Shown: one piece after another, positions 37,430 to 49,200 of the stretch
Layout: each line of letters starts with the position of its first letter
How positions within the stretch are numbered: position 1 is the stretch's first letter
Assembly (NCBI RefSeq): GCF_043641665.1
Contig: NC_092196.1
Location: forward strand, 15,435,692 to 15,499,691
Direction: 5' to 3'
DNA: 64,000 nucleotides
From: Enoplosus armatus
Lineage: Eukaryota; Chordata; Actinopteri; Centrarchiformes; Enoplosidae
The notes under the pieces: generated by a model
Database searches by the model: none
Told to the model about the DNA's origin: nothing
The model's input: the letters and a program-made list of their open reading frames with translations, nothing else
Translations under genes and position numbers: made by a program

Positions 37430-38768
37430 GTTTGCGTGTTTTAATATCCGCTCCTCGGTCAGCACCTGAAATTATGAGTTTTATATTAACTGCTGAAAAC
37501 TCAAACAATGTCAATATAAAAACACTCCTTGGTTATTATGAATCACCATCAGCAGGTTGTCCAACTGGCTGACTGACAGATCACAGGCTCAGAGTTAGTA
37601 TTACTGAAAGTCTTCATGAGCTGTATCCTGTCTGTCTTTAATGTTTATAGCTTCCGCATTTAATAATGACGACACACGTGTAGTTCCGGAAATTAAGGTT
37701 AAACATTTGTTAGCTTGCGAGCTGATGACGTTAACGAAACAGGTGTTTACCGTGTAAACTCAAAACTACACATCCGAAGCTGTGGACGATCAAGGGTGCA
37801 CTTATTATCCCGGTAAACTGTTTAATCATACCATCTTAAAGCAGGGTGTCCATTATCGGACATCATTATCGGACTACTACTTCACCTTTTAACGTTTATT
37901 TTCTGACAAATTCTCGTGTTTCACAAGATACGAATTAACAACATTTACTTTGGGTTAAAATTATAGTTTGTATTGGAGCATATAACGTTATTGTCAGCCA
38001 TGTATCATGTTTTGATAAGGATTGCAGTCACAGTGCATAAAACCTTCAAGTCAAACTGTCAACCCTGCTTAGTCATAGCTAATGTTTAATAGCAGTTATT
38101 GTTTTGACCATTTTACTTAACAAAACTAGCTGCTAATCAAATGAGGATCTGGGTTACTATACATTTTCAACTAATGAGTCAGGAGGATGGTGAAGATGTG
38201 ATGTTAGCTTTAGACGGGTGCGCCGGGGTCCTGTTTAGGTCAACAAAGCCAAAATTAACTTTAATATAGCAACATGTTTGTGTATAAACGCTTTCTCTGC
38301 GAAACAACCATGTCTATTTCAAGACGCCGGACAGTGGAAAGACATCCTTTAAGTTAAGTTACGGATGAGGAAGAGGTGTCCGATAATGGACGCATAGCAT
38401 TTAGCGCACGTGTGTTACCCGCGGCTTGGGACCACCGAGTGTAGACTTCTCGTTAGCTATCATCATCTGCTAGCAAAGAATAGCAATTTGTAGCTCACAT
38501 AGTTTAACCACTGTCAACACACAAATAATCTCAACAGATAAAACTCAACAGTTTTCTCCGGTGCTGGAAAAACACCGACCTAGCCAGCAATATGACGTTA
38601 CCCGACTAAGTTTCTAGGAAGTAGACTGAACCTAACAAAGCTTAGGCATGTACAAGTTAAACTAGTTCCCCAACGCAAACAATAGCGAGCAGTAGATGTT
38701 TAGCTCCTGCCTGAGAGCTGTTAAATATCACACAAATGATGTAACAGTGGCAGCTGTACATACTTACA

Positions 38769-38960
38769 TGAATGGATCTTTATTCCAAACAACCCGTACG
38801 TCGGTTATCTAAAAGGAGGGAAAGTGATTTTTCGTTGTACCTAAAATAACTTGGCTAGATGTGCTGTATGGCTGAAGGCCGCCCTTTGCTTCTTCTTCTT
38901 CTTCTTCTATGACCTGAAGTAGAGCGAACATCGACGCCAGCGCAGTGCTGCCCTCTACAG
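38769..38960 (-). promoter_or_regulatory. zc3h7a: Non-coding first exon and promoter zone of ZC3H7A
   Basis: The start-codon exon has an acceptor just upstream (minus strand ATAATTTCAG, about 37467), so a 5' exon must exist. The best donor is CAT|GTAAGTATG, with the exon ending at 38768. Its sequence upstream, read on the minus strand, is CpG-containing (CCGACGTACGGG) and is followed outward by a (GAA)n-type purine run (CTTCTTCTTCTT on plus, 38889-38908). The transcription start is probably within about 100-150 bases of that run, but its position is not visible. The 1.3-kb first intron also contains TAACGTTA-like palindromes. Confidence 0.5.
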
Positions 38961-41900
38961 ACTATGGAAGGACATGGCAACATTTCACATTAAAAATGAC
39001 ACCGTAAATTCAAGTATGGATCAACAATTGTATTATGATAAAAATAGTAAAGCTCATTCTTTTTGTTGTTATCATTAATGTAATATAGATGTATAAAAAC
39101 ACAAAAAATAATTAAATCAAATTTAAATAAAGTGTTTCTATGCCTACATTTAAGTTGTTGTTTATTTGTTACATTGCTGTAGTTTCATTTAAGTTGCCTT
39201 CTGTGTATGCTAATGAGGATAATTTCCTTGTGGGTAATAGCTGACTGTGTGGATCAAATGTCTTTTCTATACTGTTTGGTCATTTGCAAACAAAACTAAC
39301 CAGTGAGTAAGTATACAGGTAGTGGCTTTCTAAATGGCAAATGACAGAACTGCCACAGGAAATTAAGCTGAAAGTCATGCCTTCACTAAATATAAACTTT
39401 TTTATTGACCAAGAAGCTCATCAAGTTAGCTGCTACAGAGGCTGGCCATCCACAGTCCAGATCAATTTGAGGGAATAGTCATTATCTTATTTATTATATT
39501 ATTTATTTTTATCAAATGCTAAATAGAGAATAAATACAAATATGACAATAAATGACCATTTATTCCTTCATATGTTAGGAATTAATTAATTTGCACATAT
39601 GACAGATTTTCCCATTTCTATGTACATTTGCCCATACAGAGGACTCCATCTTAAATCTGACATTGTCAAGCCTTCAGGCCCTTTGCTAATATATACATTG
39701 CGAAGACACCCTGTTTCCATCTCTTGAACCAAATCTACAAAGCACATAACAGTTCAAACCGTTCAGCCTGAAACAATGAAAACTCCTCTCACACTCACCT
39801 CTCCTTGCTGCAAATCTTCCTCAGTGAGTTTCCTGTTTGTTTCCTCTTTGAATTTATCAAAACACCAAGCTGTAAATGTTCCTAAAGTGTTTTCTTACAT
39901 ATTCTCAGTTTTAATTAATGGCACACCCAGTGATAAAAAAAGTTTTTGATGGCAGTGTAAGGCACTGTAGTTTGGCTCAAATGTCAAGGAAGGTGGTAGG
40001 TAGGCAGACTCAGCAGACATCAAGAGTTCCCAGAGGTGAACATTTATTTACAGTGTTCTCCATTTCAGATGTAACTCAAAAATAATAGAAAAAAAACTAA
40101 GAAAATGAGCTCATAGCAAATCAAACTAACGGCACATGTTAATGGAAGCACAGCCTCACCTCTCTGGAAGCAAAACAACTGACTTTAAATATGTTGTTCA
40201 ATTAACACCTAGACTGCTTCAGCCAGTACTAAAAACAAAGCGGGTGAACCACACAGTAAACTTAACATCAGAAAATCAAATACCATTCATGGGCTTACAT
40301 CTCAGCTCACTGACATTACTAAAGGGCTCTTTAACAGTAAGTAATCCCAACACATTACTTGGAATGCCTCATAGAAAAAAAAAAAAAACTTCCTACAGAA
40401 AAGAAAACCCCTCCACTTGGTTTGGCCCAATGATGTCAGCCATGATATCATCAACACCATAAAAATCTGGGTGGCACCCTCCCAAACAATAGTCCTGTGT
40501 GGTGGGTCTGAACAAAGGAACAAACAATTAAACCATGTTCAAACTTGCAACTCAATAAAGGAAACTGAAACTAACTTATGGCTGCGTGTTTGCTTTACAT
40601 GTGCTTTGATGTGGACTGTAACATAAAGCTGACACAAACAAACCCGGGATAGTAAGTGATGCAATGTTACAAAAGCAATGGTAAATTATTGCAAAGTGTG
40701 TAGTTCTTCCCACTTAGTCACAGGGAGAAAAAAACTCTTACCAAACAGGGTTCCAATAATGAACCTATTTAGATATTCAGGAGGACATAAAAAGACGTAC
40801 TCAAGGTTGCTCTCCAACACTAACTATAACCTGGCTAACGCAATTATTGTTTCTTTGTTCAGGAAAAAGTAAATTTTCTTCGCACATTTGTGAAACATGA
40901 AAACAGGGACAAAACACATTATTAAAATGCATAATCTAATATGTAGAAATAAGAATAGTGTATCACAATACTATTATAATACTATGCTGTTATTAGTATT
41001 AGAGTGAGGAATAGGATGAGCAATGATCCTTCTTTCAACCCCACTCTTACCTCTTGAATCAGTTAAACTATTTTCTTTTTTCTTTTCTTTCTTCCTCCAT
41101 AATTAATTTGATTTGTTTCATTTTGTCATCTACAAATTAGATTTGCGCTTTGCTCAATGAGAGTCATCAAAACAAGTATGAATGTGTCCGATCTACAGAT
41201 CTGTGTGAGGAGGCAGACAGCCAACTTCTGCCTTCTTTCTTCTTACTTTTCATCATTTCCTGACTTATTTTTCTTTCCCCAAATTAGTTTGGAGCTACTG
41301 TCTGATTCTCATTCAGGAAGTATTCATCCGCAGACTCCCAGCTGGGCAGATAACAACCAGTTCAAACATAAAAAAACAGTAAAACAGCAGTAATTATCCT
41401 CTCCTACCACAAAAAAACTGTTACTTTGAAAAGTGCCTTCCTCTTTCTGCATCTTGTAAGCAATGTGTGAAATGTCAAATCCATTATGCATGTATATTTA
41501 GTCAGTTTGCATTTTAACAGCACTGGATCAGAGTAGTATTTTGTAATGTGTTTTTGTGTACTTGATTTGGGATTTTTTTTTCCCCAAGCGCTCTCCGTTT
41601 ATTCTTAAATCAAAAACCAGAATGCTCTGGATGTTTCTCAGCCTCTCAGTATTATCTCACCCTCGACCTTCTGGGAGGCTAATGTCAAGAAAACCAGTAT
41701 TAAACACCATGAATTGTCTGAGATTTGGCTTTCTCTTCAGTTCATTGCACATTTGTAGCTTATTCAGGGTTCACATTGACATGAAATTGTTCAGCCTGGT
41801 GTGTTCAGCTTGATATGATCCAAATGGTGGCTGGATGTTTTGTGGCAATGGATAGGTTAAGCTAAAAATAATCAAGACATACATGGATCGAGGGATGCGT

Positions 41901-43210
41901 CTCCTCTCATGCAGTGCAGTCATCCTGGCAGCTATAATATCTGCCAGGAGGAGGCGCTTATCTCACATTGTGCAGAAGCATCACTGAGGAACTGAATCAC
42001 AACAAAACTGTGAATATGTCCCCTGTTATCAAAACCCAAAGCGTGTGTCATTTATGATTTAGCTGCCCTGACATTAGCACAATATGAATTACGATAGAGT
42101 CCAGTGCGACAGAGCTGGAAATATACTTTCAGAAAGCATAATAAAAAGATGAAAAGCAAAGATACGACACAATTCATGGCATTTTCAGATCAAGCCTGCA
42201 ATTTGTCAAAGAAAAACAATCTCAGCTCTGTTAAACTTGGGCAGTTGGAGCGCTGCTCAGTAAATCATGCTGACATTAATGATGGCTACAATATGTTTGA
42301 GTGGTTGTTTTATGTCTGTTCTGCTGTTTATTTCCGAGGGGAAGAAGATGGATGAGAGGCATGAGTCTGGAGGGGAAACTGTATCATTAGAGTACAATTA
42401 CCATAATCTGCAAGTCTGGCTGCATTTGTTGTGAGGAAGTGGAACCATATATTGAGCTGCTCACAGTAACCAAGTATGTGCTGTGTGAGCAACAATTAGC
42501 GCTGAGGCTTCATTGAAATCTTCTGGTCCTAAACTTGTGTAGTGTTTTCTATACTTAAGTTTTTTGAATGTGGTATCCAAAATATGCTGTATGAATATAG
42601 AATATTTGGAAAGCTCAAAATGACTTGAGTTTTATGTGTTAACCATTGATGGAGAATTAGAATTAGCATCCAGAGTGACTCCGGTCTGTAAATGCAGTTA
42701 GTGTTAGATAGTGTTTGATTTGTTTTCTGTCTTCCTGCCTGTTGTGGTTCAGTAAGAGAGTCAAACTTTTCTCTTCTGTCTTGTGGTGCAGGATCGGTGC
42801 AACATCCCAAAATATCTTTGTCTGTGATTTTTAGAGGCCACGACGTTTAGACAAGAAACAGTGAGGTTAATAAATGAAAGAAGTCTGAAATCATAGACAA
42901 ATATGTACCTGTGTACATTTGATTTTCATAAAGCTCCCAAATGTGTAAAAATATTTTCCCCCAGCATTTAACCGGTAGATGCAAACACATACACTCTGGT
43001 CCTATAGAGCTGAGAGGAGGCAGTACAAACTTTCTGACTGTTTCCTCTAGGGGGCGTACAGTTTGACAAACACTGGATTAACCTCTGGCCAATGGTGATG
43101 CTCAGGAGATTATTCAAGCAGCATCTAAAAAAAGCTCTCCACTCAATGCTACACTCACAGAGTGTGAGTGAACGACACTTGGTGTGAAGTTCAGCGGCCT
43201 GTTGCATGCC
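38961..43210. other. Intergenic region between ZC3H7A and the PLA2 gene
   Basis: About 4.2 kb with no supported gene, RNA or long repeat. Open frames are short and carry no splice or homology support. The left part (39000-40200) is strongly AT-rich. A stretch at about 41880-42520 is more complex and could contain conserved enhancers, but one sequence cannot show that. PLA2 promoter elements should lie in the last few hundred bases. Confidence 0.5.
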
Positions 43211-45979
43211 ATGACTGCGTTTTACCGGATTCTTCTGCTTTTATCTGGTAAGTTGATTATTTAGTTTGTGGTGGGGATCCAATTAGTGATGAAATGCAAC
43301 AGACCTGAAGAGTTATTTTAGGACACAGAGGGAGTCAGTGTAGGTAACAGCCTTGAGGGGAAACTAAGTGTGTTTACATATGCACAGTGATTCAGTGAAA
43401 GTGTTATTCTAAGGGAGCAACTGCAAACAAGCTAAATTGATTTTGCTCTGCAACATTATCTACTTTCCCATCATTTCATTCCAAGTCTGAGATGTGTGGA
43501 AGTGTAAAGTCAGCGCTGTGAGTCCTGTTTACTATTGTACTGTGGCTTTCAGTGAGATTGCAGAAGCAAAGCATGTGTCTTGTGAAGAAAAAGACTAAAA
43601 GTGTTCATGTGCCTTTTCAAGATCCCTTAGATTCTGAAGCTACTTAATAATTGAATTATTTATACATACATCCAATCGTCACTTTATTAGATACACCTAG
43701 TTAAAACTAACGCAGTTTAACACATACATCCTACCTTTTGAAGCTTATAATGTTCAGTTTTTGTTGAAAACTGTTTAGGAGAGGTTCAACTATATCATCA
43801 TTTTGGAGCTGGTAGTTTGTGGTGCTGTTGAACTGTATTGTATTATACGGAGAGGTGTTTCTGTTATTTAGCATACCCTCACTGATATAAATTGGGTGGA
43901 CAAAATACTAGAAACACCTCTCTGTATAATACAACACAGTTCAAGAGCACCGCAAACTACCAGCTCCAAAATGATGATGAAGTTGAATCAAAATGGAACA
44001 TTATAACCTCAGTAAAGGGACACTTAACAGTCCAAAAGAAGACAATAATACTACAAAGAAGACTTTTTGATGTTTAATTGTGTTAAGAAGTACCAGTATC
44101 CCACAATATATCAAAACCTCATAATAAAAACAGGACACTAAACAGAGTGGATGGGTGTGAAGAAACTGAGACTTGTTTCCATCAGAGATATGAGTTTGTT
44201 CTTCCTCTTCTGTTGTTTATATCTCTTTGCAGTGGCTGTGGCCTCTGCAGCGACACGCAGGTCCCAGCGGACAAAAAGAGGGTTACTCGAGTTGGCAGGA
44301 GCCATCAAATGCAGCACGGGGAGATCCGCCTTGGCTTACATGATGTACGGATGCTACTGTGGACTGGGCGGTCAAGGCTGGCCCAGAGACAGGGCAGACT
44401 GGTGAGGCGCCAGCTTTATTCACACTCTTGACCTGACTGAAGAAAATACAACACTGTCAAGTCTGTTTTGCTTTTTCAAGAATATCACGCATGGACACCT
44501 GATGATAGAGTGTAGCACGACGTAAACATTCAGTTGACACTCTATATATGGCCCACTTATACATTATGTGATGCAAAACATATAATTCAGCATGCAATGG
44601 TGATGTTTAGCCCTTCACCGCGTGGATGGTGTGCACACATTATTCCCTCCTGCTGGATGCCTTTGGTTCTTCCCAGTCATCCTACATCCTGCTGGTTTAC
44701 ACACAGTTTCCGTTTCTGAATGAGTCGACTGAACCACAAATGCTGTGCGATGGGATGGAAGGAGGGAATGATGTCCAAATTCAGCAGACTCACATGCTCC
44801 AGTGGGTACTTCAAAATAGGTCCAAAAATTCCACACCCAAATCCTAATTGCCGTCTCCTTCTTTTCCTTCTTCACCACAAGACATGGAACCCCCTCAAAC
44901 CCGTTAACTGCTAACTATCTGTTGTGAAAGCTCATGGGGTGATCCTGCCCTGCCTTTAAAATAGCCGTGGTGTGATTTAAACCACAGTGCTGTGACTATC
45001 CACCTCCCACTTTCTTGACCCTGCCTTGTCTAGTCTAGAGTGCAGCCTTCAAAATTAAACAGCTATTTTGTTGTTAATCTTTCTGTATGTAGGTGTTGCC
45101 ACAGACACGATTGCTGTTATGGAGTTGCAGAACATCTTGGCTGCCAAACCAAAACAGACCGGTATCAGTGGACGTGTGAGGACAAGACAGCTGAGTGTGG
45201 TATTGAATTTTTCCTGCTTATGCATTTATAAGAAAGCTTTTTGTGTTTGTTATTTGGAAAATAAGGTAGCTGCTGCTTTCTCTTTAAGTGACAGCACACA
45301 AAAACCTGACGCTTACCAGTACAACACACTGACATGAGACACAGATCACGCTGCGTGTGATCGACAAATATCCATAGAGTTGATGAAAACAGTCAGCAGG
45401 CAGCTGATTGAAAGACAGGATGTTTACAACATATATTTAATGGTATTTTAAGCCTCCATAAACCACAGTCATTTCTGTGCATATATTTTAACAACCTTAA
45501 TGAGGTTTACACATTTAAGGACTACAAATAGTGGGTTGTTTATGATATTGCTTAAATAAACAAATGTGAAATGAATTCACAATATCCAGAATTACTGCTA
45601 GTTCCTTATACGTTTCCGTTCAGTAGCCAGATTTCACTAATTTCCTGAGGAAATGCACCAAATGAACCATTAGGAAGCACAAGTAATAAAGCTGGACATG
45701 TTTGTGGCATTAAAATCCCAACAAATTTCACAATGTTAATGAGAAAACAATTCAGAAAAATATGCATAATTACTGAAAATCCTCTTTTCAGCTTGTCACT
45801 GAAAGAAGACATTTATGTTCTTCATTGCAGATGATTTGAAGGACAAATGTGAAAAGCTGCTGTGCAAGTGTGACCGAGACGCTGCCAAATGTTTGAGAAA
45901 AGCACCTTTCAACCGGAGATATGCCCTATGGCCAGATATGCTCTGTGGTTACGAACAACCGACGTGTAATTTCTACTGA
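43211..45979 (+). CDS. pla2g10: Secreted phospholipase A2, group X-like
   Basis: Four exons, 43211-43247, 44233-44401, 45093-45199 and 45831-45979, join in phases 1, 2 and 1 to give 153 residues. The enzyme hydrolyses the sn-2 acyl bond of phospholipids outside the cell and needs calcium. A hydrophobic signal (to about residue 18) is followed by a short propeptide ending QRTKR, a furin-type site, so the mature chain begins GLLELAGAIK. The calcium loop YGCYCGLGG (51-59) and active site WCCHRHDCCY, with His74 and Asp75, are intact. The mature chain has 16 cysteines, enough for the eight disulfides typical of group X. The dibasic-processed propeptide also fits that group. This is an ordinary vertebrate secreted enzyme, not a venom gene by any feature seen. 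A second in-frame ATG at 44190 offers another signal peptide. Intron 1 holds a fold-back element. Confidence 0.92.
43675..44085. mobile_element. Fold-back MITE-like element in PLA2 intron 1
   Basis: Two long inverted arms face each other: 43796-43861 (containing TTTTGGAGCTGGTAGTTTG) and 43911-43978 (containing CAAACTACCAGCTCCAAAA). They are separated by about 49 bases and match at most positions across roughly 66 bp. Weaker complementarity continues outward (AGCTTATAATGTTC against GAACATTATAACC). The left flank has CACTTTATTAGATACACCT, which resembles the terminus of Tc1/mariner-type elements common in fish. No transposase frame remains, so it is a non-autonomous relic. Outer boundaries and target duplication are not certain. 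Confidence 0.7.
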
Positions 45980-46199
45980 CATCATGCATCTGTATGTCCT
46001 GTGTGCCTTTTGTAAATACGACATGTTACAGTAATAATAGGGATGGCACTGCTGTAAAATAATCAAGGACTAAATATTTGGCTTATATTGTGTTTTCTTC
46101 TACTGTTTTCAATTTCATGTCATTAGCACACACTGAGGTGTGTGAGGAGTAAAACAGTGTCGTGCTTTTGCAACAACTTTTATATCAATATGTTGTTTT

Positions 46200-46205
46200 A
46201 ATAAA
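46200..46205 (+). terminator. Poly(A) signal AATAAA of the PLA2 gene
   Basis: A canonical AATAAA in TTTTAATAAAAGAAA, 221 bases after the stop codon. Confidence 0.65.
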
Positions 46206-49200
46206 AGAAAAACAGCTAATAAAACCCCAAAAGAGTTTACAGTAAATGAACACTACGTTTTGACTCGCACACCCTGTGACTGCCTGAAAATCCCTGAGGA
46301 TTACAGCTGCAGTTCACATAATGAAAAGGCAACTTGATCGTTCCTCTGCTGAAACCCAGTCGAGGCTCAACCAGAAGGTGAAACGTTAATCAGCGAGGGA
46401 AAGATCAGATAGCCGGTCCTCACAACAGTACTTTTATTTGTTGTAATACTGTGCGGGGCATTGGCCTCCTTATAACTCTGAAGTTGACTCCCTGCGCTTT
46501 GGGAATGTCTGACTACACTTCATTCATTGCGGTTTAAAAAAAACTATTTGGAAATTTAGTGAGCTAATAGGCAAACTGAGGTTTTCCTGCTTTTCTATTT
46601 TAAAGTCTGCTGCAACACAAGTTTCTTTCCTTTTTCTGTGAAACACATCAGCTGCAGTGTCAGTGCGATTTCAGGGACATGACAGCCAGCTGAGACCTTA
46701 TTCACAAACTTCAATGTTGTAAAAATGTGTGAAAACTCTTATATGTTCGTTTCATTTTAAGGTTTTAAGTCTACAGAATAACTGAATAGCTATTAAGTGA
46801 TCTCATATAAGGTATATGTATGATCTCTCAGTATTAAAAACAAGAGGAGCATGTCACATCTACAACCTCCACATAGTGGGATGCCTCCACAGAAAAAAAT
46901 AATCACCTGGTTTGTAATGTGTGAAGTCGCCTGTAGATGGTGCCATATTCACAAATACTAAACTTAAAGCACACTGTAACTACAGGAACTGAGCGTTGAT
47001 GGGTACTCACCTGAACAATGAGAGAGTTTGTCCTTAATAATTATCATTGATATTATTATATTTTAGAGTTGTAAAAAACAGATTTTATATATTGAAGTGC
47101 CTATAAATGAGGAGCCTGTTGTTGACGGTGGGTCTGGATGTTTTACTAAATAATAATAAATGACTCTATTTTGGTCCACCACAGTTGGTTTTGGGTTTGG
47201 TTTGGGAACCTTCAGATCAAATTGGTGAAAGTCCCACTCTCAAGTCAAAACCTTCATTTACCCTCTGACACCCAGGAAACAGCATCACCATCATGGCTGT
47301 AATCACAGTAAACAAAGCCCTGCCAGATGTTGCTGCTCCAGTGAGCGTTTACACTCCTAAGCATCGTCTGTGAGTTCACACAGGAAACACAGTTTCTTTG
47401 TTGCACCATTCATGACTGTGGACTGAAATGGGAGATGATGCAGTGCAGTGTCCAAAGTCCAGGACTCGAAATAAGTATCTGGGTCACGGCCCACAAACAC
47501 TTGCCCGATTGTGTCCAACCTTCAGCGGGTACGAGCTCTGAAGTTGTGGAAGTCATCCACTTCATCCAAAAGGGTGGTTCAAAGTCCCACTTTCCTGTTT
47601 ATGTATGTTGTTCTTCCTCTACTCTGCAAATGAAAAGGAAAAATTAATGATACTGCAACTGAGGTTTTGCTGCACTGGTTGCTGCTAATTACATGTCATG
47701 GATTTAATTTGAAAGTGTTAACATATGAAAATCCCGTGTTAAGCAAAAAGAGAAAAATGCACATGCCTTGTTTTTGTGATGCTAAAATTTAAAATAACTT
47801 TTTTAATTTCTTCTTAGCTGTAGTACACAACGTGTCAGTACACCAGCTGTTTGAGTGTACTGGTGGTGTAACACATGCTGTGCTTTCTCAAGCAAAAATA
47901 GTCTGATCTGATCTGATTTGATGAACAGTTTGATTCATCAGAGCTGCTGAGAGATAAACATTCACTACCATAACTCTGACATCTCCCGCTGGGTTGTAAG
48001 TGTCTGCTGCAAATTTTTTTGAAGGAGAATTTGATGAATGCTGAATCTCTGAATCTTTCTTTGCGTCACACAAGGTGTCCCTTTCATCTCGTGAACCCCT
48101 GAGACTCTGTAAGAAAGCAGCCTGAATCCTGGTCCTTTCTTTTCACTGCTGCCTGTGAAGGTTGATGAGGCTTTTCCTCAGAGTGATTTTCTGGCAACAC
48201 ACTCCCCTCTTCTGTTCCTGCTGCCTGGATGTGGCCTTTCAAGGATTTTAGCTCTTGACTGTCTTGATTATCTCTCACTTGTCCTATGTACTTTTGCCAG
48301 TTGCCATCATCACACAGCTTTTGCCGTCACCTTAAGCATCTTGCCTGCACCTTCTTCGGACTTGACTCTCTGTCTGTCATTGCTGACTGAAGAGTTGTAA
48401 AAGTTCACAACTCCGCCTGGTCACCTTGAATCTCAAAAGAGATGCATCCTGTCCCTCAACAAGTTTAACTGTCAGCACTCAGTTGCAGATGGTTGATGCA
48501 TTTTATCTGCTGAGAATTTGCCACATAATAATCCAGTGTTACTTCATCACAATTACCATCAGCAGTAGTTGAGGTTGGCTGCAGCTGACGTACAAATACT
48601 GATTAAAAACGACTCAACTGACCTCATATGAACATTTCTGGAGCAGTTTTACGCTCTTGAGGAAATCCTGTGATTGAAGAAATGCTGGTCGCCTATCCTA
48701 CATATGCATGACAGCGTGGTTGTCACAATGAATGAGTGCATTCTTTAATCCCTGCCGGATGAGCTGACAGAACCAGTTCCACGCTAATTGCGTTCTTTAA
48801 TCAACTGTTTGGCTCCCCAGCCGAGTGCCAGATGGCACACAATGAAGTCTTGGCTTAAACAGTTCAAAACATAAACAATGACAACCATGTGCAGAACAAA
48901 GTATGACTTACCAGCATAAGATCTGCATGTCTGTTTGGACTGCTGTGTTCAGGCATATTGTGTGTGATTGGTCACAATACAGATGTCCTTTTTATTTGTT
49001 GGTCTCCAAGTCAATTTAATCTACTGATGTGCTGACTGTGCATTTTTTAATGACATAAAATGCATAAATAACAACTTCAGTGCATGCTTTTGATGGGATA
49101 CAACCTCTTGCATTTATTGTGTGAAAATCTCCACTGGGTTCAGAATGCTACCACCCACACAAACAAGGAAATCAATGTGTGTGCCGCCAACAGCAGACCT

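Noticed and set aside
43211..45979. Venom-type or toxin phospholipase
   Set aside because: The furin-type propeptide, 16-cysteine pattern and gene context fit the ordinary group X secreted enzyme of vertebrates.
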